From NCBI GenBank assembly GCA_963969495.1, contig OZ018328.1, positions 5,487,319 through 5,551,318 on the forward strand: DNA of 64,000 bases, in the 5' to 3' direction. The notes beneath the pieces were generated by a model. The model was not told where the DNA came from. It did not search any database and saw nothing but the letters and a program-made list of their open reading frames with translations. Below are positions 1-10,564 of the stretch, in pieces (within the stretch, counting starts at the first letter, position 1; the number at the start of each line of letters is the position of its first letter). The position numbers and the translations under genes are program-made. This DNA comes from Ceratothoa steindachneri. Lineage: Eukaryota; Arthropoda; Malacostraca; Isopoda; Cymothoidae.

Positions 1-456
1 CCTTCTTTGGCCCATTTCATGAATAGAATAGGCACATTTAGGTAACTCAAGTTTTTTTTTAAGATATCTTTTTTGTGTGTATAGGAGGGGGGGGCGTCAT
101 GTCCGGAGTTTTCACTTGGATTATTTCTACCTCTGCACATTTCACATTGCAGGGGTTTGGTTTGGCCATTTCTGTCTGCCTTTGTTATTTGCTAACCTTT
201 TATCTTCTATTTCTTTCTCCTATCTAAGAAAGCAGATATATAAACCCTAAATCATTGTTGTTATCGATTTTCTCTTTCTCTATCCACTGAGAGCTTTTCT
301 ATCCTGAGTCATTACCAGTGTATAATCACATCCAGCTGTAGGAATAATCCCACATATTTGTTGTAATTTTCCTTCAATTTGGTTTCTGCCATTAGAGAGA
401 TGTGTAAATTCGCTCTAATCTGTTCATTAATTATCCCGTCTCATTTCTTGTTGCAG

Positions 457-653
457 ACAGCAAAATTCGTGTTGTGACACTAGAAATGGCCCTCAATGTT
501 CTCCAGCATTTTGTGGGACTCTACGATGTCCCTTCAGTGAGTTCTGGCCTTGTAGCTGGAGCCTCGAGTGGCAGTTGTCTCAAGGACCAGCATCTGGCAG
601 CCTTGGAGGGGGCAAAGGAAGAGGCAACTCTTCTTCTTAGAAATTACTACAAG
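457..653 (+). CDS. CLEC16A: CLEC16A / ema exon (internal)
   Basis: Internal coding exon of the CLEC16A/ema family, a cytosolic and endosome-associated protein that promotes autophagosome growth and mitophagy in flies and mammals. The exon follows a polypyrimidine tract and TTGCAG, and ends AAG|GTGAGA. After 2 leftover bases the frame reads SKIRVVTLEMALNVLQHF, then KDQHLAALEGAKEEATLLL and RNYYK, which I recognise as the conserved segment upstream of the DMFEDE motif. It ends in phase 0 and joins exactly to the exon at 1956. Upstream exons, including the N-terminal FPL domain, lie outside the window. No ATG inside it needs to be a start. The family call rests on several later exons in the expected order. 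Confidence 0.87.
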
Positions 654-1499
654 GTGAGATTATTGCTGGTGACCACAGCTACTTGGGTGAATTTGGTGTA
701 GAACTGGTTTACGCCATGATCTTGTAGGTACCAGGCAAGGAGTTAAAGTATGCAGATGACTGATTGATTCAAAGTGTATGCCACAGAACCTAAAATTAAG
801 GGTCAGTGTTAACTTTTGCAGCCCTTGTTATCCTCGTTTTGGGCCCGCTGTTACCATTTTTATTTCCCTTCATTGTACGCATCATTTCTAATAATTCCAC
901 AGGTTCGTCCATGCCCAAGAGGTAGCATAAATTGGTGACATCTTGCCTTCATTACTGAAGAGTTACGTGCCCTTCTGTCCTTTGCTTTACAATTTGGCTA
1001 TTTATCTTCCACATATTTTCACATTCCATAACTTCAACTTTCCACATCTACCATTCAAAATCGATAACCAACGAAGGCACTTGGGATCGGATTCTAAAAT
1101 AATAATCCTATTGACGCCTTAGATGAACTTAGATCGGGTCTGGGAACTTGCCTCCTTCGACCTTCTTTAAGATGACCTATTCTATATCTTGTTGTTTTTA
1201 GCCATTTTTTCTTCACAATCTCATGTTCCTCTCTCTCTCTCTCATGTGGCATTCAATTACGCCGGGGCCGCGTTCTTGAACACCATGGATTGTGGTTATT
1301 GTGCCTTGGGTTATTATCATCTTTTTCGTGAGGGGCGGGGGGGGGATCGCATACTAACGCATATGCATCCTATTCAGACATGTTTTGGTTACTGGTTTTA
1401 TCAGCGATTCCAAACTTCTGAAGGCTATGCAATTTGAAAGCTGTTTTTTTTTTTTTTAAGAATGACTTTTTTGCGTATTTTAGATCGATTCATGGGCGA
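654..1499 (+). other. CLEC16A intron, no gene seen
   Basis: Intronic sequence between two coding exons. It holds a short CT-rich run near 1230-1245 and a T-tract near 1443. No coding or mobile-element signal was recognised here. Confidence 0.6.
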
Positions 1500-1955
1500 A
1501 GAGACGAGGTCTCTCAACCTCAATTGGTGCAATTCTTTTTGAAAAAGAGAAGAAATCATTTTAGACATGTTTGAAGCCTATGGGCTTCGTAATCTTAATT
1601 GGCACCCACTTTTAGGGGTGGATGGATAGATTATTTTAGACATGTTTGAAGATGATGGGCCTTCCTAATCTCAATTGGCACCCTTTTTTTTAATGGAGAG
1701 ATCATTTTAGACATGTTTGAGGACGAGTGGCGAGACAATGGGGCCTTTTAATTTGTGCCCTTCTTTTTGTTGGAAGGGAGAAAAGATCTTTTTAAACATG
1801 TTTAAGACGAATGCCCAGACATTGGCGTCGCAATCCTAATTAGTACCCTTTTCTTTATGAGGGAGAAGATATCTTTTTACCAAACATGTTTGAGGACAAG
1901 TGGCGAGAAAATTAGGCCCATCTAATCCTAATTGGTGCCGTTCTTTTGTTGGAAG
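1500..1955 (+). repeat. Tandem repeat containing copies of an exon start
   Basis: About five degenerate direct repeats. Each contains a T-rich stretch, a GGAGA-like motif and a copy of the start of the next CLEC16A exon. The landmark ACATGTTTGA (ATATGTTTGA in the true exon) occurs at about 1565, 1640, 1711, 1796, 1884 and, in the real exon, 1975, giving spacings of 75, 71, 85, 88 and 91 bp. The copy at 1711 still encodes LDMFEDEWR before diverging to a stop. The other copies carry stops or substitutions. The unit therefore spans the 3' splice site and roughly the first 15 codons of the exon at 1956. Confidence 0.8.
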
Positions 1956-2117
1956 GGAGAAGAGATCTTTTTAGATATGTTTGAGGACGAATGGCGAGAG
2001 CTCCACCGCAAGCCCCTCAACGTCGAGTTCCTCCTTCAGGACGAGTCGATTCTACTGCCTCCGGCGGGCACGCCGCTCACCGGGATCGACTTTGATAAGA
2101 GGTTGCCTTGTGGCGAG
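1956..2117 (+). CDS. CLEC16A: CLEC16A / ema exon with DMFEDEWR motif
   Basis: A 162-bp exon of exactly 54 codons, phase 0 on both sides. It begins after TTGTTGGAAG and ends GGCGAG|GTAAGG. It reads GEEIFLDMFEDEWRELH, then KPLNVEFLLQDESILLPP and GTPLTGIDFDKRLPCGE, the most conserved block of the CLEC16A family. Joined to the previous exon it gives NYYK-GEEIF, as expected in the family. The AG used lacks a strong adjacent pyrimidine run. An alternative AG at 1973-1974 (TTTTTAG) would break the reading frame, so I prefer 1956. Degraded copies of the exon head precede it in tandem. Confidence 0.9.
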
Positions 2118-2577
2118 GTAAGGGTGGTCTCATTGGGACCTAATTTCCATTCCTACTTCTCCACCTCTCCCTCTTTCCCTCCTGCCGAAGGCTCCCCTCG
2201 TAATCTGGCAATTTTGTTTTAATCAACTTTCCCCTTTTAATATAAAGCTTAAAAATAGTCTAATTTGTATAGGAAGTCGTAAATAGAATAGTAGTATTCT
2301 CACACCATGGCCAAGGAATGAAACACCCGCTTCTTTGCCCTTTGATCCTTTCGGTCTTTATGCAAAAGGGTGGGGAGTAACTACTTAGGGTTAGCAAGTT
2401 CATTCTCGTAATTCATGTATTTATTCTCTCTTTCATGTATTTACGTGGAACACTAATAATCCCGTCGAGATTTTAATGGCATCTATTTTAGCCAGGTGTC
2501 ATTTATCCTCTTGAATATCTGAGCTTCTCAGATGCGATTTCACTTCTACTCTTCCCTCGTTTCTTTTTTCCACACGA
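2118..2577 (+). other. CLEC16A intron up to LINE insertion site
   Basis: Intron sequence following the GTAAGG donor. The last 9 bases (TCCACACGA, 2569-2577) are repeated at 8188-8196 and form the target-site duplication of the LINE that follows. No other feature was recognised. Confidence 0.6.
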
Positions 2578-3191
2578 CCCCGTAAGGGGCGCGGCGATTT
2601 GCCATCCTAGCCGCCGTGCTGACGGAATCCAGCGCTCCGTCCGGCCCCAGCTTAGCCTCTCTTCCTTCCTTCAAATAGCCCGATTTCTCCCCTACCTCGT
2701 CGCTTTTCATACAACCTCTCCCACAACTTTCTCTGGTCAGCCTCTAATTTCCCAGGGTAGATGCTGACCTTCTTCTCGAGCCAACCACCCCGGATGGGGG
2801 CTGAGGGGGGAGGGGACATTGTTCCCTAACCCCTGAGCTCCGGTTCGGGATGGAGGTTTTTTAACAACCTGCTTCATCCCCACCCATACCTTCCTCACAT
2901 CCCTTTCCCTCTCCTCTTCACATTCTATCAATTTTACGCCGTGTCCAAGGTGGAGCCGCCATGCCGATGGACTGCCAGGCCACCAGGCGGGAGGGGTGGT
3001 CCCGAATGGCGGCGCCTGGCTCTGCCGGGCCTGTAAGCACCTCTTGCACTGCGGGCCACTGCAAGAGGTGGTGAGCGATTGCGTCCCGTAAAACAAAGAG
3101 GGTCACCATGCCCAATGATGCAAAACAAATACATCTCCCCTAAATTCCCCCTAAAACAACGGAGCTGCCCTCGTGCAGCTCCACAGAAAAG

Positions 3192-4325
3192 ATGGAGGTC
3201 CCCCCCCCCCCTGTGCTTGCGCAGGGGACCCTCCATACCTCTTTAACCGGAGAGGAGGCTTACTCCTCTCCTACGCCTACGGGTGTAGGGGACTCCCCCC
3301 TACCCCCTTCTCTGGAGGTGCTTTCGGGCACCTCCCTATCTCCAGCGGCAGTCCCTCCTTTGCTTTCTAAGGGGACTGCCAAGAAAGCCAGCAGGCAGCC
3401 CATTGCCGACCGCCCCTCGTGCAAGCGGCTCGGTAGGGCAAACCCCCTTAGGGGGGAGAGGGAAGCCAGGCCCCTTCGGTCGCTTCCCTCAAAAGACCTG
3501 CTGGCAAGAATGTTTAACCTTTCCGGGGTCAAAGCCTGTGCCTCCCCACAAAAGACTGGTGAAGCTGCCAAGGAGACCTGCGATGTCCTGGGAGGGGATG
3601 GCCAACTGGAGGCCCCTCCTGTGATAGACATGGTCCTTGAGAAAACCCAGCCTCAGAGGGTAGGGCCTTCGTCCTGGCGCGCCCGGCTCTGCCTGGGACG
3701 TCATATGCCTCAATAGTTAGAAAGGCACCCTCTGCACCTGGTCCATCCAGGCCAACGAGCATGGTTGTTTCCGCGCCCATTCGGAGCCCTTCTGCGGGCT
3801 CTACCCAACCCGGGCGCTCCCCTGGTAAAGCTGGCGCCAAAAAGGGGTTCATACCTTGCCCCGGCTAAAACCAGGGCTCCCCCCTCTTCCCCCAGCGTGA
3901 CTGTTTCCCGTAAGGCGAAACGGCCACGCGCCTCCACCGAGTCGTTAGACTCACAGGAGGCAACACCCCTGAAGATGGTCGCTAGGCCATCTTCCGGGGT
4001 TCCTAAAGCTGTTCCCCGAAAGGAGGACAGCAACAAAGGAGCTTCGGCCCCTTCGCCCATGCCCCGAGGTGGAGCGAGTGGCTCGGAGACGGTGGTTCCT
4101 CGAAAAGAGGGCCCCCCGCCTCCAAAGCCGCAACGCCCGCCTAAGGTTTCGAGGCGGAGGGAGGAAAAGACTCGCATGGCGAGCACAACCTCCCCCAATA
4201 AGTCCTCGAAGGCGACAGCGCTTTGTCCGGCCAACAGCGCCCGGGGTTCTGCCCCCGGGAAGCGTACGGCCATTCCCCTGAGGGTCTTCAGTTCGAGGAG
4301 GGCCCCCGCGTCTCCTCCGAGCTAG
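3192..4325 (+). pseudogene. LINE A ORF1-like proline-rich protein (one stop)
   Basis: One reading frame runs from an ATG at 3192 to a TAG at 4323-4325, interrupted by a TAG at 3714-3716. The product is rich in Pro, Ser, Ala and Arg, with basic clusters such as SRKAKRPR and KVSRRREEK. This suits a nucleic-acid-binding ORF1 protein, but I see no CCHC zinc knuckle or RRM-like motif. The end overlaps the ORF2 reading frame by about 100 bases, as is common in LINEs. A related 5' segment recurs near 12560-12690 and 51960-52330. Function is inferred from position only. Confidence 0.55.
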
Positions 4326-5701
4326 GCCTGGAGGGCATATTCCTTAAATGGAATTGCCGTGGACTCCGGGCCAACTGGGAGGAGTTGCGGAGGCTCGTCT
4401 CATCCCGTTCCCCGTTAACTATCGTTTTGCAGGAGACCATGCTAGGCGCGTGCCCCCTGCCCGCCCTTCCGGGGTATAAGGGTATTGCGACCCCACCACC
4501 GCGGGATGGCCGGGCTATGAGATGCGCGGTTTACACCCGGCATGATGTCTCCGTGCTTCCTTTCTCTTTAGATACCTCCTTTCAGGCAGTGGCTGTGCAG
4601 CTGCACCTGGATAGGAGGTATACTCTGATTTCTGCGTACATTCCACCGTCAGCTGAATTCGACGCGGGGGACTTCCGCCGCGTCGTGGCACGGTTGCCGA
4701 GGCCCTATCTCTTGCTTGGAGATCTGAACGGCAGGCATCCTCTCTGTGGATATTACTCCATAAATCCCAGGGGAAAAGTCTTTGCCGATCTGATCGAAGA
4801 GCTTGAGATGGGTGTCCTAAACGTGGATGAGTTTACGCATCACTGTCCGAGAACCGCTTCATTTTCTTGCCTTGACCTATCTTTGTGCTCTTCGGATGCA
4901 CAGCCTGATTTTGATTGGGAGGTGGTCGATGACCTCCAGGGTAGTGATCACTTTCCCATTCAAATAGCATTTTCAGAGCAACTGCCGCCTGAGAGACCAC
5001 CTCGGTGGTGCTTGGCGCGGGTGCGGTGGCCTGCATTTCAAGAAATGACTGAATTCTCTATCTCAGTCGAGGAGTTTAGGTCGGTAGATGAGGCCGTTGA
5101 GTTCTTCTCCGGCAACCTCATCGCCGTGGGCCTGACTACTATTCCTAGGACGTCTGGCCGTTTTGCACGCCGACCACTCCCATGGTGGTTGGCCGAGTGT
5201 GAGACGGCCCTCAAACAGAAGCGTTATGCCTACATGCGCTATAAGCGCTGCCCGAACGATTTCACTGTCGCTGAATTTCGTCGGGCTAGGGCTAGGTTCC
5301 GGTATATTTCGAAGCACGCCCGCCGCTCTTCTTGGCGGGCATACGTGTCTTCACTTAACGGGAAGACCCCTTTAGCTGAGGTGTGGAAGCGAGTCAAAAG
5401 GATTCGGGGCAAGTTCTCGCAGGACCCCCCTCCCGTTCTCCAGGAGAATGGGACCCCAATCTCGGACCCCGCGTCCGTGGCGGAATCCTTAGCGACCGCT
5501 TTTTCCGCATTCTCTAGCCGTGATGCTGCTCCGCCAGCATTCAAAGCACGTCGTCATGTCGTGGAAGGCCGCTGGCTAGACTTTACCTCCAGAGGCGGAG
5601 AACCCTTCAACGACAGGTTCGCTGTGAGTGAGTTGCGTTCCGCTCTCGCTTCGTGCGCGGACACCGCGCACGAAGTACGCCATGCTTCGACACCTGGGTG
5701 A
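4223..5701 (+). pseudogene. LINE A ORF2, endonuclease part
   Basis: N-terminal part of ORF2, with an apurinic/apyrimidinic-type endonuclease. Visible motifs in order are LKWNCRGLRANWEELRRL (N-containing motif I), IVLQETMLG (catalytic Glu), LISAYIPPSAEF, LLLGDLNGRHPLCGY (Asp/Asn motif) and LQGSDHFPI (SDH motif). This enzyme nicks target DNA for target-primed reverse transcription. The linker to the RT follows (WWLAECETALKQKRYAYMRY). The frame is lost near 5680. Compared with the copy at 42.5 kb, A1 lacks about 17 bases here (around GACACCGCGCACGAAGTACG), and the RT continues in another frame. The true start probably lies near 4320, after ORF1. Confidence 0.85.
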
Positions 5702-8027
5702 GCGAGGCATGGCCTTTCTGTTAGATTTGTTCAACAGGATCTGGGTGGAAGGTCTTCTCCCAGACTCGTGGCGAATCGCTACTGTGCTCGCCTTTCGCAA
5801 GCCGGGGAGAGACCACTCTACTCCGACCGGTTTCCGCCCAATCTCTCTAACCTCTTGCGTGTGCAAGTTGATGGAGAAATTGGTAAATGTTAGATTAGCC
5901 TATTTCCTGGACAGCGGAGGCTATCTGTTTTCTGCACAGTGCGGCTTCCGTAAGTTCCACTCCACGTCGGATGCTCTGCTCCGACTGGAAAATGCCGTCT
6001 GCGAGGCTTTCCTTCGTAGACAGCACTACGCCACGGTGTTTTTTGATCTGGAGAAGGCCTATGATACCGCATGGCGATACGGTATCATGGAGACTCCCCA
6101 CACGATGGGGGCGAGGGGACGCCTCCCAATGTTTATATCTGAATTTTTGCGAGATCGTCGATTCCGCGTACGGGTGGGGGGAGCCCTCTCCGGCCCAAAG
6201 GAGCAGGAAGAGGGTGTCCCGCAGGGAAGTGTCCTCAGTGTCACACTCTTTGCCCTGAGCATCAACGGCATCACCTCAGTGCTGCCGGAAGGTGTTCTCG
6301 CTACGCTCTACGTGGACGACCTTTCGATCTCTTTTGGCGTGGCCCAGATACCAACTCTGGAGCGTCGACTCCAACAGGCATTGAACCGCGTCTCTCGCTA
6401 TGCCGAAGCGCACAGGATTCGGTTTTCTTTGGCCAAGACTAAGGTGGTGCACTTTTGCCGCCATCCACGGCTTCACCCCGACCCAGATTTGTTTCTTAAT
6501 GGGGTGCGCCTGGATGTGGTTGAGTCGCACCGTTTCCTTGGTCTTGTATTCGACCGACGCCTCACCTGGGAGGCTCATATTCGCAGCCTTAGGGTCTCTT
6601 GTACCCGCGCCATGGACATTTCCCGTTCCGTGACGTTCAGCGCTTGTGGCGCTGATAGGGCTACTACCTTACTTTTTTATCGATCCTTTGTTCGCTCGAA
6701 GCTCGTCTACGGATGCGAGTTTTATGCATCCGCAGCCGAGCGTTTATTGCAGAAGGTGGATTCGATCCACCACACCGGCCTTCGCCTTGCGACCGGTGCC
6801 TTCCGCATTTTCCCCATTGAGAGCCTGTTGGTCGATGCTGGGGAGATGCCACTCGCTCTGCGCCGCGTGCAGTGCATCACTCGCCTGTACGCGCGAGCCC
6901 GTCGCCTCCCTCAGTCGCCAACAGCTGTCACTGCATCCGCAGCTGATCTCGATGGTGCCTATGCCGCCGAGAGACGCCAGTCATACCCTAAGCCCTTTAG
7001 GTTTAAGGCCAGGAAACTCCTTCGAGAGGTAGATATAGCTCTCGGGCCGGTGGTGCCCCTGGTTCTGCCCAGGACGCCACCCTGGAGGGTACCACATTTG
7101 GCTATTTGTCGCCACGCCTCTGCTCCCAAAGCTTGTACTGCGCCGGGAGTATTGCGTTCAACCTTTTTGGAGCACACATCGTGTCACGGAGGTACCGTGC
7201 CAGTGTATACGGATGGCTCCAAGTCCCAAGAGGGGGTCGGCTTCCACGCCGTATCCCCTCTGTTTGAAGTCAGCGGGGCTCTACCAGGCGCTGCGTCTGT
7301 CTTCACGGCCGAGCTGGTGGCAATACACCGCTCGGTACGGGAGATTACGCGACGTGCCCGGTTCGGAGACCGGATTGTGATCTAGAGTGACTCTCAAAGC
7401 GCCCTGAGTGCTCTCGGGGCATTGGAATCTCCGCATCCCCTGGTTCGCGAAATCCGTGACGCCACGGTTTTGGCGAGCTGGGCAGATGTCGAGATTATCT
7501 TCTGCTGGGTTCCTGGCCATGTAGGAATTGCGGGGAATGAGCGCGCCAAAGAGTCCGCGAGGACTCTGCGACCGGACCAGCGTTTCGCTCTTCCTCACAC
7601 TGACTACATGGCAGGAATACGGGCAGCTCTTCGGACTGCTTGCCAAAGAAGATGGGAGACGGTCGAAGGGAACTTAAAGTTGCGTGCCATTGCGCCGCGA
7701 CTGTTCCCATGGACCTATCCCCCAATGCCGCGGCGGCTTCAGGTTGCTTTCTGTCGTCTCCGAATCGGGCACACTCGAGTGACGCATCGCTATTTGATGG
7801 AGCGCTCGCCTGCGCCCTATTGCAACGACTGCCTCGTCCCCCAGACTGTTCGGCACATTCTTGTCGAATGTGCCAGTCTGGGTGATCTTGGCGCACGACA
7901 CCTGTCCCGGTACCGGGATGGGCGGGGTCGCTACCGCCTGTCCCTTGTACTCGGGACGAGTGCGTGTACTTTGACTGGTGGACTTATTGACTTTTGGGGG
8001 GAGGCCGGCCTTCTCCCTTTCATTTAA
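5628..8027 (+). pseudogene. LINE A ORF2, RT and RNase H part
   Basis: Reverse transcriptase followed by RNase H, in one frame with a single TAG at 7383-7385. RT motifs: FRPISLTSCVCKLMEKLV, GFRKFHSTSDALLRLE, FFDLEKAYDTAW (catalytic Asp), EGVPQGSVLSVTLFALSI, and TLYVDDLSISFG (YVDD catalytic pair, near 6310). RNase H motifs: VPVYTDGSKSQEGVGF (Asp), FTAELVAIHRSV (Glu), then after the stop DSQSALSALGAL and IFCWVPGHVGIAGNERAKE. A C-terminal CxxC-H-C motif lies in YCNDCLVPQTVRHILVEC. The copy at 44.26 kb has TAT (Tyr) where A1 has TAG, so the stop is a point mutation in this copy. Frame ends at 8027. Confidence 0.87.
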
Positions 8028-8187
8028 CCCGGTTTAATTGTTGTTGTTGTTTTTGTTATTGCTTTTTATTGTTATTGTTGTTTCCTGTTCAATTTTTTAA
8101 AGTACCCTAGAACTAGGCTGTTTGTTTACGGCAACTTATGCCTAAGTCGGCAGTCGCCAGATAGCCCTTTAATTAAAAAAAAAAAAA
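8028..8187 (+). other. LINE A 3' UTR and poly(A) tail
   Basis: T/G-rich leader, then a conserved terminal block (AGTACCCTAGAACTAGGCTG ... CGGCAACTTATGCC ... GGCAGTCGCCAGATAG) ending in poly(A). Recognisable versions of this block end the copies near 18350, 27050, 45125 and 46460. It probably folds and is the recognition end for the RT; this is inferred from conservation among copies. Confidence 0.75.
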
Positions 8188-8325
8188 TCCACACGAAGTG
8201 ATCTTGTCTTGTTGCTCGCCCCCAGTTCCCCCTTTTTACCCTCTCACCGGGTCGTATTAGGATTGGCTATGGCCCGCACTGGCTTCCAAAGTGGAGTTAT
8301 CTTTAACCCAATGTCTCGTGCGCAG

Positions 8326-8464
8326 GTGGAGCGGGCGCGTCGCTCCATGCGAGTGTTCTTCCTCATCCGAGATCTTTGCCTCAAAATTCGCTCGGAAATC
8401 GACCCGCACCTCCCTCTCACCAATCCAGCCGCTTGCGTCCAAGTGTCCGACGTTCTTGATCTCA
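8326..8464 (+). CDS. CLEC16A: CLEC16A / ema exon
   Basis: A 139-bp exon after GTGCGCAG and before GTAAGT. It enters in phase 0 and leaves in phase 1. It reads VERARRSMRVFFLIRDLCLK, then RSEIDPHLPLTNP and VSDVLDLS. This matches the CLEC16A segment that directly follows the RLPCGE end of the preceding exon. The preceding intron is lengthened from about 0.6 kb to over 6 kb by the LINE A1 insertion, whose 3' end is only about 140 bases upstream of this exon. Confidence 0.9.
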
Positions 8465-9117
8465 GTAAGTGTTTTGGTTTGCTCACTTGGGTAATTAGGA
8501 CCTAAGTTAGTTGAGTCGTACAAAGCTGATGAATTTGAATGCTCATCACTCGGTTACCTCACTTTAGGTTTATGTGGTAAGAGTTTGAAGAGTTGTCGCT
8601 CTCGATCCTCCTTTCTATTATTTGTTTTTATTGCTTGTTTGCTCTCTGTATCATTTCTCCTTCGCTGCCATTTAATCAATCGAGAGTTAATAGAATCGAC
8701 AATATCTCTTGAATGACCATTGGGAGGTTTCTAGAGCTGCCTCTAGATCTAGCCGTCTTTGTTGTGTTTTTGGATATTATTGGATTTTTTTTTTTCAATC
8801 AATATAAATGACCTTCGGTCAACCTTAAGACTTGCAGGTGATGATTTATGATAAAATTGCACTCCATGTACTCTCGACCATTGTGCCAATGACTGGTTGT
8901 TGACAAGTATTATACAACAAATCAGGTTCCTATTCTTGATTCTCCTCTCATTTTTTTATTTGCTTGCTCACATTCATCCCCTACAACACGAACATAACAT
9001 TTTGTTGATGATATTCTTATTCCCCCACCATAGAGAGCAAAATATTAGCCGCTTAATGTTCTGAATGTTAGTGAACCAACTTGTTCCACTTCATAGAAGT
9101 TGTTCTCTTTTCTCCAG

Positions 9118-9269
9118 GTAATAGTGACCTAATTGCTTGTGTGGTAATTACTAGGGACAGCCAACGTACTCGCAGGTTTCTGGTCATCGATGTGATCCAG
9201 CTGATTCTCGTAGAACCCAAGCAAAATAAAATTGGATGGGGTGTCGCCAAATTCGCCGGTTTCCTCCAG
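9118..9269 (+). CDS. CLEC16A: CLEC16A / ema exon
   Basis: A 152-bp exon after TTTTCTCCAG and before GTATGA. It enters in phase 1, where the split codon a|gt gives Ser, and leaves in phase 0. It reads NSDLIACVVITRD, RFLVIDVIQLILVEP and IGWGVAKFAGFLQ. NSDLIAC and GWGV-KFAG are family hallmarks. The phase match with the exon at 8326 supports the gene model independently of similarity. Confidence 0.92.
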
Positions 9270-9656
9270 GTATGAAATGAGAGATATGCATGATTGACCT
9301 CAAGGAACTAGAAGGGTGTTTTTGATTCCACACACACTGGAAGATTTATAAAATTTGCCTTCCTCCTCGGCCCCTAAATCCAGGTTTATTTAGCTAAGAC
9401 CTTTGTCATGATTTGCCAGAGCCATTTACATTTGTGGTCATCTTCCTTTTGACATTTGTAACAATGTAAATCAAGCAACTCGTTAGATCACAGAGAAGGC
9501 TCATCCCACTAATCCTCCAGTCCCCTGCTATTTTTAAATGTTCTCTTCTGTATAACCGCTCTGAGCTTTTCTCCCTCCGCCGTTGAGCTCTTGGCCCTCA
9601 TTAGCTAAATGCCAAGTCTGCTTCCAAGAAACTCTTCAACGTCCCTCTTGTTTCAG

Positions 9657-9817
9657 GACCTTGAAGTAAACGGGGACAAAGACGATTCGCGAGTGTTGCA
9701 TATCACCATTCACCGGCCTTCGCCTTCCTCTCTCGTCCACGGCCGACCCGCCACGCCCCTTCTCGCAGCAAAATTTATCTTCGATGACCACATCCGCTGC
9801 ATGGCGGCCAAGCAAAA
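9657..9817 (+). CDS. CLEC16A: CLEC16A / ema exon
   Basis: A 161-bp exon after CTTGTTTCAG. The donor AAAA|GTAGTC is weaker than its neighbours. It enters in phase 0 and leaves in phase 2. It reads DLEVNGDKDDSRVLHITIH, then LAAKFIFDDHIRCMAAKQ. EDDSRALNITIH-like and FxFxDHIRC motifs identify the C-terminal conserved domain of CLEC16A. The last two bases complete a Lys codon with the first base of the next exon. Confidence 0.92.
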
Positions 9818-10200
9818 GTAGTCATATCTCCATACACTAAAAATATGCCTGGAATTCCCCTTGCGCACTTCTTTCATAGATGGGGAGCAATATAATACAT
9901 TCTCCGTCATCTTTGTATTTTAAACTGGTTTTGTGTGCCATTTCTCTTAAATATACTGTTCCGTAAATGAGTTTTTGTGTTCAATACAAGAGGTCCTTCC
10001 CGCACTCATATTCTACTTTTAGATTTTTCCCCATTCATCTGTTCTCCCCTCACTAACTTAATGTTTCCTGTCATTTCTTTTATTTTATAACCTTGCTATT
10101 TTCTTTCTTTTTTTTGTCAATTTTGTTTCTATAAGAATTGGCGGTCGGATCGCTGCCTTCGATTGATCCATTGATTATATCTCGTTCTTTCGCTCTTCAG

Positions 10201-10337
10201 GTTAAGCAAAGGGAGGATGAAAGCTCGACAGAAGAAACTACACCAAATTGCCCGTCTTCTTGATCTACCCAATCATTTGCAGCCCTGCCCCTCTCCGCCG
10301 GCACATGCCCTCAGCACGATGCGACAAGAGGCTCAGA
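10201..10337 (+). CDS. CLEC16A: CLEC16A / ema exon with basic LSKGRMKARQKK motif
   Basis: A 137-bp exon after CGCTCTTCAG and before GTAAGT. It enters in phase 2 and leaves in phase 1. It reads LSKGRMKARQKKLHQIARLL, then DLPNHLQPCPSPPAHALS and TMRQEAQ. The basic helix and LLDLP end are typical of the family immediately after DHIRC-AKQ. An overlapping open frame starting at the ATG at 10248 is a shadow and is not used. Confidence 0.88.
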
Positions 10338-10503
10338 GTAAGTATAAATTATGAACTAGAGCAAAGTTTTGTTGGTTTCAGAAAGAAATCATTCACAATC
10401 TATTTTGGGCGAACAAATTTGGCCATTCTCAGTTATATCTGACAATGGCTGCTTGATTGAAGAGTGTTTCGTTCCTTTCGACTCATGATATTTATTTCCT
10501 CAG

Positions 10504-10564
10504 GGCTATGACCCAGACGAGTGGAAACACCACTTCCGATTTTACCGAACTTAAGCTACATCGG
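10504..10564 (+). pseudogene. CLEC16A: Possible CLEC16A exon with frame conflict and stop
   Basis: Flanked by TTTCCTCAG and GTATGG, so it looks like an exon. In phase 0 it reads GYDPDEWKHHFRFYRT and then a TAA at 10552-10554. HHFRFYR resembles the short FRFYD patch that follows the LLDLP segment in CLEC16A proteins. However, the preceding exon leaves in phase 1, and phase 1 gives a stop after two residues. The 3' border would leave phase 1, which fits the exon at 27751. Possible explanations: a sequencing or assembly indel, a missed micro-exon, an alternative terminal exon, or a decayed exon. Another open frame (AMTQTSGNTTSDFTELKLHR) cannot be joined in phase either. Confidence 0.4.

Larger units (their letters stand above)
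2578..8187 (+). mobile_element. LINE family A, full-length copy A1
   Basis: A non-LTR retrotransposon of about 5.6 kb, inserted in sense orientation in a CLEC16A intron. The 5' end begins CCCCGTAAGGGGCGCGGCG directly after TCCACACGA. The 3' end is a poly(A) run followed by the same TCCACACGA, a clean target-site duplication. Order of parts: GC-rich leader, proline-rich ORF1, APE-type endonuclease, reverse transcriptase, RNase H, C-terminal Cys-His motif, and a 3' UTR shared with the other family A copies. EN-RT-RNase H places it in the I/Jockey/R1/LOA assemblage; I cannot fix the clade. It is inactive, with a TAG in ORF1, a deletion-frameshift near 5680 and a TAG at 7383. Confidence 0.88.

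Noticed and set aside
1189..1437. Open frame of 82 codons
   Set aside because: Low complexity, no splice context and no recognised motif; it lies in an intron.
1973..1975. TTTTTAG as the acceptor of the CLEC16A exon
   Set aside because: It would need a phase 1 upstream exon. Using 1956 joins GEEIFLD in phase with the previous exon and matches the family.
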